Virus record (IMG/VR): IMGVR_UViG_3300031612_001205
Location: 1 to 23,755 of that record
Direction: 5' to 3' (one strand)
Length of the DNA: 23,755 nucleotides
DNA from: a virus
The stretch's first letter is position 1; each line of letters starts with the position of its first letter. Both the position numbers and the translations under genes were made by a program. Positions 1 through 5,411 of the stretch are shown here, piece after piece. A model generated the notes under the pieces. It was not told the DNA's origin. It was given only the letters and a program-made list of their open reading frames with translations, and searched no databases.

Positions 1-12
1 ACAACAGCCTGA

Positions 13-213
13 TCAGGGACGCATCTTCCATCCGCGCCACGAGAGTGGCTGCGGCGTAGGTTTCCCGTTCGACATGGCCCACAGCACGATATCCGGGGAT
101 GGCGATGGCAAGACCGAGATCGAGCCCGCCCGCGCCGGAGCAGAGCGAGAGGCCGAAGAGGCATGCGTCTCCGGCTCCGGAAGCGTCTCCGGAGGAAGGT
201 AGAGCCACGTCAT
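13..213 (-). CDS. Small conserved phage protein (MTWLY family), apparently frameshifted
   Basis: A 66-aa frame starting MTWLYLPP follows the methyltransferase stop by 5 bp. I recall phage proteins of unknown function that open with MTWLYLPP and have Ser/Pro-rich low-complexity bodies with a W-RGW-K type motif, often next to phage DNA methylases; this frame shows all of that. The reading ends at WKMRP followed by TGA at 15-13. In the relatives I remember, this position continues as a run like RP-x-IRLLSG, and exactly that (LIRLL) is present immediately downstream in another frame. One extra C in the CCC at 16-18 would restore it. So the gene is either disrupted near its 3' part or carries a base-call error, and its true C-terminus lies outside the window. 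A GTG at 222 overlapping the upstream stop is an alternative start. Function unknown. Confidence 0.6.
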   Translation of the reverse strand: MTWLYLPPETLPEPETHASSASRSAPARAGSISVLPSPSPDIVLWAMSNGKPTPQPLSWRGWKMRP

Positions 214-218
214 GCATG

Positions 219-1595
219 TCACGCGGCGGTCTTGCGCTTTCGCGCGGGTTCGGGGGCGGTGTCCGTAGCCGGGGGATCGGCCGGGGGTGCGGCGTCGTCG
301 CCCAGCCGCTCGGTCCTCACCTGCGCGAACGTCCGTCCATCGCCGTCCAGGATCGCGTCGCGCCCGGTCTCGGCCTGCCAGCGTTCCACGGCGACGTCGA
401 CATAGGCGGGGCTGATTTCCATTGCGAAGACGCGGCGGCCGTTGGCCTCGCCCGCCATGATCTGCGAGCCGGAGCCCGAGAACGGTTCGTAGCAGAGGCC
501 GCCCCGAGCGACGTGCTGGCGCATCGGGATGCCGAAGGCGTCGAGCGGTTTCGGTGTCGGATGGTCGGGGCGCTCGTCCTTGGCGAAGGACGGCATCTCC
601 CAGGTCGAGGCCAGCGTCTGCTCGGCGACCTTCGGCGGGCGGTTCGGTCGGCGCCAGCCCATGAAGCAGGGCTCGTGCTTCCACAGGTAATGCGAGCGGG
701 TCAGCACCCCGCGGTCCTTCACCCAGATGATCTGCTGGTGGACGAAGGCGCCGGCCTTTTCCCAGCAGGCCTCCAGCATCGCCTGGCGGCGCGAGGCGTG
801 CCAGCAGTACCAGGCGGCATCCTCGGTGATGGCCTCGGCGACGGCCGCCGAGATGAAGCCGTCATAGAGCTCCGCGCCCTGCGAACTGTCGTCCCATGTC
901 GTCCCGTAGGACGCGGACCAATCCTTGTTGCGGGTCGGATGGTTCGAGCCGTCATAGTCCACCAGATACGGCGGGTCGGTGGCGAACAGGATCGCCCGCT
1001 CGCCGTTCATCAGGCGGCGCACATCGGCAACGCTGGTGCTGTCGCCACACAGCAGGCGGTGATCGCCGAGGATCCAGAGATCGCCCGTCCGCGAAGCCGG
1101 GTTGCGCGGCGGCTCGGGGATGGTCACCGGCGGCACGGAGCCCCCGGCGCCACCTTCTTCACCGTCGTCTTCCGCGACGTAGGCCAGCAGCTTGTCCAAC
1201 TCGCCGTCGGAGAAGCCGACCAGCGACAGGTCGAAGTCGTCGGCCAGCAGGTCGTTCAGTTCCGCCGACAGCAGCGCCTCGTCCCAGGTGCCGAGTTCGG
1301 TCAGCTTGTTGTCCGCAATGCGATATGCCCGGCGCTGCGCCTCGGTCAGGTGCCCAAGCACGATCACCGGCGCCTCGGTCAGCCCGAGCTGCGTTGCGGC
1401 CAGCACACGCCCATGCCCGGCGATCAGCTCCCCGTCCTCGCCGACGAGGCACGGCACGGTCCAGCCGAACTCGGCCATGCTGGCGGCGATCTTCGCGACC
1501 TGGTCCGCGCCATGCGCCTTCGCGTTCTTCGCGTAGGGCTGGAGGCGCGACAGCGGCCACGTCTCGATCGCGTCCGGGGCGAAGCTCAGCGTCAT
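219..1595 (-). CDS. ParB-domain fused DNA methyltransferase (phage type)
   Basis: This 458-aa protein has two modules. Residues about 10-110 are a ParB/Sulfiredoxin-like domain (LIAGHGR at 57-63, then ADNKLTELGTWD). Residues about 170-415 are a beta-class N6-adenine or N4-cytosine methyltransferase: DPPY motif IV at 207-210 comes before the SAM-binding FSGSG motif I at 372-376, the order of that class. An HPTPKP segment precedes motif I, as is usual. The tail is Ala/Pro-rich and basic. In prophages such proteins methylate phage DNA, probably to evade host restriction; no partner nuclease is adjacent, so an orphan enzyme is likely (inference). The open frame extends to a TTG at 1604, but ATG at 1595 is preferred, with an AAGGA about 12 nt upstream. 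Target sequence unknown. Confidence 0.88.
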   Translation of the reverse strand: MTLSFAPDAIETWPLSRLQPYAKNAKAHGADQVAKIAASMAEFGWTVPCLVGEDGELIAGHGRVLAATQLGLTEAPVIVLGHLTEAQRRAYRIADNKLTELGTWDEALLSAELNDLLADDFDLSLVGFSDGELDKLLAYVAEDDGEEGGAGGSVPPVTIPEPPRNPASRTGDLWILGDHRLLCGDSTSVADVRRLMNGERAILFATDPPYLVDYDGSNHPTRNKDWSASYGTTWDDSSQGAELYDGFISAAVAEAITEDAAWYCWHASRRQAMLEACWEKAGAFVHQQIIWVKDRGVLTRSHYLWKHEPCFMGWRRPNRPPKVAEQTLASTWEMPSFAKDERPDHPTPKPLDAFGIPMRQHVARGGLCYEPFSGSGSQIMAGEANGRRVFAMEISPAYVDVAVERWQAETGRDAILDGDGRTFAQVRTERLGDDAAPPADPPATDTAPEPARKRKTAA

Positions 1596-2072
1596 GGTGG
1601 GCAAGGTTCCTTGGGGCGGGTGGATGCCGGTGGCTTCCGGACTCCGGATGCCGGGCCGGACTCCAAGCGGGGTCCAGCGGCCACCAGCGGTGTCCGGTTG
1701 GAAGGTCAGCGTTCATTGGCGTTTGCGCGGGGCGTGAGTGGGTCCGGCTTCCGGGTGGCTTCCCAAAAATCCGGCCCTGTCGCTGGCGATGTCCCGCGCT
1801 TCGCCCGCCAGCATACGAATATCGCCCGGAAGGAACCGGAAATCAGTGGGTTAGCGGGATGGACCCCGGTTGGACCCCGCCCGGACTCTGGAAGCCAGCG
1901 GGGTATCCACCTCGGGATCAGCCCCGCTTCGCTCGAGCGCACGACCCCGAGCATATCGCCATGGATACCGTCAGAAGGGCGCTTCGTCTCGCCGTCCGGT
2001 GTCTCGCCGGAAATTGTCTTGCGAGACTGATCAGGCTTGACAGCCGTGGTTCGCCTTGCTCTGCGACGTCCC
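1596..2072. other. 477-bp gap with short repeats, no recognised gene
   Basis: No convincing coding sequence was found between the darG stop and the methyltransferase start. A minus-strand frame is open over 2122-1706 but looks like Arg/Pro-rich read-through with no family resemblance. Short repeats are visible: TGGACCCCG at 1860-1868 and 1871-1879 (11-bp period) with its inverse CGGGGTCCA at 1668-1676; GTCTCGCCG at 1986-1994 and 2001-2009; and an inverted pair GTCTCGC (2001-2007) / GCGAGAC (2021-2027) with a 13-nt loop and no T-tract. It could hold the methyltransferase promoter, scars of the darTG insertion, or a decayed gene. Confidence 0.5.
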
Positions 2073-3152
2073 TCATGCGGGCAACTGGTTCGATACCCGA
2101 AGTTGCTCCAACGCAATGGCAACCAGCCGTTGATCGAAGATCTTCAGCTTGCGCAGCCCTGCCGCTTCTCCGCCCGCCCAGCCCTTGAGACCTTGCATGA
2201 CACCTTCCACGGTCGGATCGATATCGTCGTGCTGCATCATCCAATCAACGGTCGCCAGAAGTTCCATGCCGAGGGGCGACTCGAAGCCATCAATGGTCGC
2301 CGAAGCCCACTCCAATACGCGCGAGAACTGCTTCCCTTCCCCGGAATTCAGGTATGCTTGCACTCGGTCGTACTTGGCGTCGTCAAACCAAATGAGGTCC
2401 AGCGGATCGGCGTCCGAGAGCCGCTTGTCGCAGCGAAGATAACTGCCATCGAGGCTATCGAGCAGCTTCGTCAGGTTGTGCGAATAGGGCCCGTACTTGT
2501 GGGCTTGGAACCTGAAATTGAGTGCCTCCGTCAATCCAAACCGCGTTACACCACGCTCGAGGAACCAACCCAACTTCTGCACTTCGAGAATCGAGCACTC
2601 GATCCCCAATAGAGCATAACGACGTACCATCTCCGCCACCAAAGCACGGGCCGGGGTCAGCTTCCCGACTCCGGTACGTTTGGCGACGTTCTGGTACTTC
2701 ACAGTCGGCTCGTAGACTAGGACGTTGACACCGTCGAGTTTGCCCAATGCCGCCTCGATCAGTGGACGAACGTCCTGCCAAATGAGTCCACCATTCCCAC
2801 AGCCAAGTGGAGGGATCGCAATTGAACGAATGTTCTTGTCGCGAATTACGCGGACAAGATCTCTCAATCCTTCCTCAACCCATTCTATTTGGGTCTTCAC
2901 ACGCCAATGGGTCTTCGTCGGAAAATTGATGATCCAGTGCGGCCCGAAGAGTTCTTTGTTCTCGGTAACGAACATCTTGCCAATTTTAACTTCGCCGGCG
3001 TCGCAAGCGCGCGCATAGGCTTCGAAGTTGCGGGGGAACTGCTCCTTGAACATCAGAGCAATCCCCTTGCCCATGATTCCGACGGTGTTGACAGTGTTCA
3101 CCACTGCGTCAACGTCGGCCTCCAGCAGATTTCCTTGCGTGTAAGTTACCAT
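2073..3152 (-). CDS. darG: DarG: macrodomain DNA ADP-ribosylglycohydrolase antitoxin
   Basis: DarG removes ADP-ribose from thymidine on DNA and also binds and inhibits DarT. The 359-aa product has an N-terminal macrodomain (about 1-155) with the ADP-ribose-binding signatures NTVNTVGIMGKGIA near residues 18-31, the NFPTKTHWR stretch, and PPLGCGNGGL near 113-122. The C-terminal half (about 165-359, ALLGIECSILEVQKLGWFLE onward) matches the DarG domain that neutralises the toxin directly. Length fits a full two-domain DarG. Its ATG overlaps the darT stop (TGATG, 1 base shared), so the pair is translationally coupled. The gene is noticeably more AT-rich than flanking phage genes, suggesting separate acquisition. 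Confidence 0.93.
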   Translation of the reverse strand: MVTYTQGNLLEADVDAVVNTVNTVGIMGKGIALMFKEQFPRNFEAYARACDAGEVKIGKMFVTENKELFGPHWIINFPTKTHWRVKTQIEWVEEGLRDLVRVIRDKNIRSIAIPPLGCGNGGLIWQDVRPLIEAALGKLDGVNVLVYEPTVKYQNVAKRTGVGKLTPARALVAEMVRRYALLGIECSILEVQKLGWFLERGVTRFGLTEALNFRFQAHKYGPYSHNLTKLLDSLDGSYLRCDKRLSDADPLDLIWFDDAKYDRVQAYLNSGEGKQFSRVLEWASATIDGFESPLGMELLATVDWMMQHDDIDPTVEGVMQGLKGWAGGEAAGLRKLKIFDQRLVAIALEQLRVSNQLPA

Positions 3153-3793
3153 CAGAAATACCAGCCAGGTTGTGCTACGACCTTGAGTTCGAGCCCAACC
3201 TCCTCCCGTTGACGTTCGAGTGTTCTTTTTTCGTTCTCACCCAGGCAGACTATGCCTGCAAGGTGCTCCACTGGCAAGTGCCTGTGTACGAGCGCCTCAG
3301 CCTGGTAGCGATCGGTCTTCTCAGGGTCATCGACGTCACGCTTGAAGTCCCTGCGTTGAAGGATTCCCCAGTCGATCTTGTCCAGATCGTCGAGCGAGGT
3401 GAAGAACTGCGCGGTCTGAAGATAAGCGTGCCGATCCGAGAACACGGTTGCAAGGCCGCGATCTGCCAACCCTCGGAGCGACGACACCATGATCACAATC
3501 TCAGCATTCGGGAACTGCCGTATCCCCCCGTAACCCGTCTTGATATTGTACATCATCATTGAAAAGGGCGTGAAGTAGAACGGGATATAATCCGCCAGCG
3601 TCCCGCCCGGCTGCACGGGCACATTCCTTGCCGTCCGGCGCTGAATCAGTTCGAGGTTCCCAATTCGCACAAAATCGGGATCCTGAACGTCGGAATTCTT
3701 GCAATGCAGCCCATGTCTGAGGATCCACGGCACATTGTTGATGTGCGTGATCCTGAAGATCAGGGCTTTCTCGGCGGTCAGGTTGTTGGCCAT
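3152..3793 (-). CDS. darT: DarT: DNA ADP-ribosyltransferase toxin (DUF4433)
   Basis: DarT uses NAD+ to ADP-ribosylate thymidine in DNA, blocking replication; DarTG systems are toxin-antitoxin modules with known anti-phage activity. The 213-aa product shows the family hallmarks: the NAD-site segment RITHINNVPWILRHGL (14-29) with H17, the PFYFTPFSMMMYNI stretch (71-84), and the YQAEALV motif near 163-169 whose E166 aligns with the catalytic glutamate. Nothing looks truncated, so it is probably active. It is the upstream gene, overlapping darG by one base, and lies 34 bp after the stop of the DUF6362-like gene. Assignment to the DarT1 or DarT2 subgroup, and hence the target sequence, cannot be made from reading alone. 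Confidence 0.92.
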   Translation of the reverse strand: MANNLTAEKALIFRITHINNVPWILRHGLHCKNSDVQDPDFVRIGNLELIQRRTARNVPVQPGGTLADYIPFYFTPFSMMMYNIKTGYGGIRQFPNAEIVIMVSSLRGLADRGLATVFSDRHAYLQTAQFFTSLDDLDKIDWGILQRRDFKRDVDDPEKTDRYQAEALVHRHLPVEHLAGIVCLGENEKRTLERQREEVGLELKVVAQPGWYF

Positions 3794-3827
3794 GTCATGT
3801 TGTCAATACAGTTCGAGCAGTGTCCCC

Positions 3828-4265
3828 TCAAGATGGTCTATGACGCCCAGCTGCGTCCATCACGAATTCCATCGACCGCTTCGTCGGCACGCGTTTGCCG
3901 TTCAACCGCCAGACGATGACCGCGATGCCATACTGCCAGCGCCGGTTGGCGGTGGCGCGGCTGATGCCCAATTCCCAGCAGATCGGCTTCCAAGGCTTGC
4001 GGTTCGCCCGGAGCCACACAAGGCGAGCGTCTGCCGGGTCCAGCCAGCGCAACCACAGCAGCGCGTCATCGGCTTGGGTGATGTCGCGCGGGCCCGGCTT
4101 CGGCCGCCGCATCCGAGGTTCCTGGCCGACCTGATCGGCGAAGCTGTGGAAATACTCGGGCCACGCGTTGAAGTAGCCTTGGGGCTTCACCTCGGGCAGC
4201 GACCGGAAAACGTCGGCCGCGCTCTCAAGGCGCGTTTCGACCATGGCTGGGGTCCAATCACCCAT
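3828..4265 (-). CDS. DUF6362-like phage protein with helix-turn-helix
   Basis: The 145-aa product starts MGDWTPAMVE and resembles a family I recall as DUF6362 in alphaproteobacterial prophages. Its centre (DALLWLRWLDPADARLVWLRA) is helical and Trp-rich. It is followed by a helix-turn-helix-like segment with KPICWELGISRATANRRW, suggesting DNA binding. The start ATG overlaps the end of the preceding 66-aa frame by 8 bases, so the two are coupled. The open frame runs further upstream to 4433, but that part is a shadow of the neighbour. A small-terminase or regulatory role is possible but not shown. darTG begins 34 bp after this gene, where related phages would, as I recall, continue directly to the methyltransferase/packaging region. 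Confidence 0.75.
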   Translation of the reverse strand: MGDWTPAMVETRLESAADVFRSLPEVKPQGYFNAWPEYFHSFADQVGQEPRMRRPKPGPRDITQADDALLWLRWLDPADARLVWLRANRKPWKPICWELGISRATANRRWQYGIAVIVWRLNGKRVPTKRSMEFVMDAAGRHRPS

Positions 4266-4458
4266 TGGCCGTCTCCCTTGGCTCGACACGCGGGCCGTAG
4301 AGTTTTTCGCCCAGCTGACGGACCAGTTCCTGCTCCGGCCAGGTGAGGCGCGGGTCGTTGATGGACACGGCCAACAGCCCATGGTCGTGCCAGCCGTCCT
4401 GCTTGACGCGATCTGGATCACGGCGCGTACCACCGTAGCCTCGGGGATACCACCTCAC
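4258..4458 (-). CDS. Small phage protein, 66 aa, unknown function
   Basis: A GTG start at 4458 overlaps the RuvC-like gene stop (GTGA, 4 bases), giving a 66-aa product beginning (M)RWYPRGYGGTRRDPDR. The middle (GLLAVSINDPRLTWPEQELVRQLGEKLYG) looks like a folded helical segment with a WPEQELV turn. An in-frame ATG at 4488 exists but would overlap the upstream gene by 34 bases without benefit, so GTG is preferred. It is sandwiched between the resolvase and the DUF6362-like gene with coupled overlaps at both ends, so a phage DNA-metabolism role is likely. No family recognised. Confidence 0.65.
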   Translation of the reverse strand: MRWYPRGYGGTRRDPDRVKQDGWHDHGLLAVSINDPRLTWPEQELVRQLGEKLYGPRVEPRETANG

Positions 4459-4976
4459 GCGACACCCCCGTTCGTTTCGATGGCCCAATGCAGGATGGCG
4501 ATGGCATCCGCCTCGTTGTCATCGGCGGGGCTGAACCCGCGCTCCTGCGCAGCCGCAATCATCGCCACCTTGTCGGCGTTACCCTTCCCGGTGGCATGGC
4601 GCTTGATGGTGCCGACCGGAACACCCTCATAGGGAATGCCGCGGAGTTCGGCCCACGCAGTGAGAGTGGCCATCAGACCGCCATAGACATGGGCAGCGTC
4701 GGTACCGACATGGCGGCGGACTTCCTCGAACCAGATCGCGGCGATGGGGCCTGAGAGCCGGTCGATCTCCGTCAGCCAGTTGGTAAAGCGGAGATATCGC
4801 ATACCGCCGCCGTCGAAACGGCCGGGGCGAAAGGACGTCGTGCCGCTGGTGATCAGGCCGTCATGGCCGCGGATCGCCCAGCCTGTCGTCGTCCCGAGGT
4901 CGAGGGCAAGGATGCAGGACGCGAAAAGGCACCCCGGTTCGAGGTGCAGGTCGGCTGTCTCGGTCGTCGGCGTCAT
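4455..4976 (-). CDS. RuvC-like Holliday-junction resolvase
   Basis: The 173-aa product has the RuvC/RNase H-fold signature. LALDLGTTTGWA gives the first acidic residue (D26); IWFEEV gives the second (E84/E85); KGNADKVAMI precedes the terminal DDNEADAIAI motif (D152/D153 and D157). These residues coordinate the two metal ions that cut branched DNA. In phages these enzymes resolve recombination or replication junctions before packaging. It is the first gene after the 435-bp GTGGGAC-repeat gap and starts a coupled set with the 66-aa and DUF6362-like genes. ATG at 4976 has no strong Shine-Dalgarno sequence. It is probably a phage homologue rather than the host ruvC, since no ruvA/ruvB are beside it. 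Confidence 0.87.
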   Translation of the reverse strand: MTPTTETADLHLEPGCLFASCILALDLGTTTGWAIRGHDGLITSGTTSFRPGRFDGGGMRYLRFTNWLTEIDRLSGPIAAIWFEEVRRHVGTDAAHVYGGLMATLTAWAELRGIPYEGVPVGTIKRHATGKGNADKVAMIAAAQERGFSPADDNEADAIAILHWAIETNGGVA

Positions 4977-5076
4977 GTTGAAGGCTCACATCAATCGTGG
5001 GCCTTCGGCTTTGGTCATTGGCAGGGAATCATGCCATGCGCGCCCTTTCAAGAAAAATGCGCCTGAACACGCCTCT

Positions 5077-5345
5077 GTCCCACCTGGTCGTGGGGTGTCC
5101 CACTTGCCGATCAAAGTGGGACGCCAGATTTTCCTTTCAAAACAAGGCGTGTCCCACCTGTCCCACTTGTCCCACCTTTTTCCCTACGTCGCATGAGGAA
5201 GAATGAGGTCGGCCGGGACACGTACGCTCCATATAAGAAAGAGAGAAGTTGGCGGTCCAAGTGGGACAGGTGGGACAGGATTGATTTCAAATGGTTTTTT
5301 CCGTCCTACCTTGCGCTTGAAGTGGGACACGCCGCGAAGTGGGAC
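5077..5345. repeat. Iteron-like array: ten copies of GTGGGAC / GTCCCAC
   Basis: GTCCCAC on the plus strand occurs at 5077-5083, 5097-5103, 5151-5157, 5160-5166 and 5169-5175. Its complement GTGGGAC occurs at 5116-5122, 5261-5267, 5270-5276, 5322-5328 and 5339-5345. The inner copies have an exact 9-bp period (5151/5160/5169 and 5261/5270), and the two clusters face each other across 5176-5260. The core often extends to GTCCCACCTG or GTCCCACTTG. The arrangement resembles binding sites for an initiator or repressor. It is not CRISPR: units are too short and there are no uniform spacers. Confidence 0.8.
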
Positions 5346-5350
5346 AGCGG

Positions 5351-5385
5351 CCAAACGAAAAGGGGCACCCGGATGGATGCCCCTT
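5351..5385 (-). terminator. Rho-independent-type terminator after primase-helicase gene
   Basis: A perfect 8-bp inverted repeat, AAGGGGCA (5360-5367) and TGCCCCTT (5378-5385), has a 10-nt loop. Read on the minus strand it is followed by TTCGTTT, a short T-rich tail. It sits about 27 bp past the primase stop, so it should end the replication-operon transcript before the GTGGGAC array. Confidence 0.65.
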
Positions 5386-5411
5386 CGGTGCCTGACACTG
5401 CCATCGCGATG

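Larger units (their letters stand above)
4977..5411. other. 435-bp noncoding gap with GTGGGAC array
   Basis: This gap between the primase stop and the RuvC-like start has no credible gene; its small frames are low-complexity readings of the repeats. It contains ten GTGGGAC/GTCCCAC heptamers (separate entry), a more AT-rich centre around 5176-5250, and the primase terminator at 5360-5385. A control region for the resolvase operon, or a replication origin, would fit its place between two DNA-processing operons. Confidence 0.6.

Noticed and set aside
99-2030. A 643-codon open frame on the plus strand
   Set aside because: Antisense to the ParB-methyltransferase and the repeat-rich gap; no recognisable motif, and composition typical of a shadow frame.
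1706-2122. A 138-codon minus-strand frame between darG and the methyltransferase
   Set aside because: No family resemblance, it overlaps the darG 3' end, and its start lacks a ribosome-binding site. Kept only as part of the unassigned region.
3811-3825. Possible LexA box upstream of darT (GTTC-N7-GTCC)
   Set aside because: One of the eight conserved bases is wrong, and it falls where a single mismatch is easily found by chance; not strong enough to claim SOS control of darTG.
4997-5206. Small Cys-rich peptide frames reading CPTCPTCPTF
   Set aside because: They are direct translations of the GTCCCAC repeats, with no ribosome-binding site and no conserved context.
5077-5345. CRISPR-like array
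   Set aside because: Repeat units are only 7-10 bp, occur in both orientations, and the spacings are not uniform; no cas genes are nearby.
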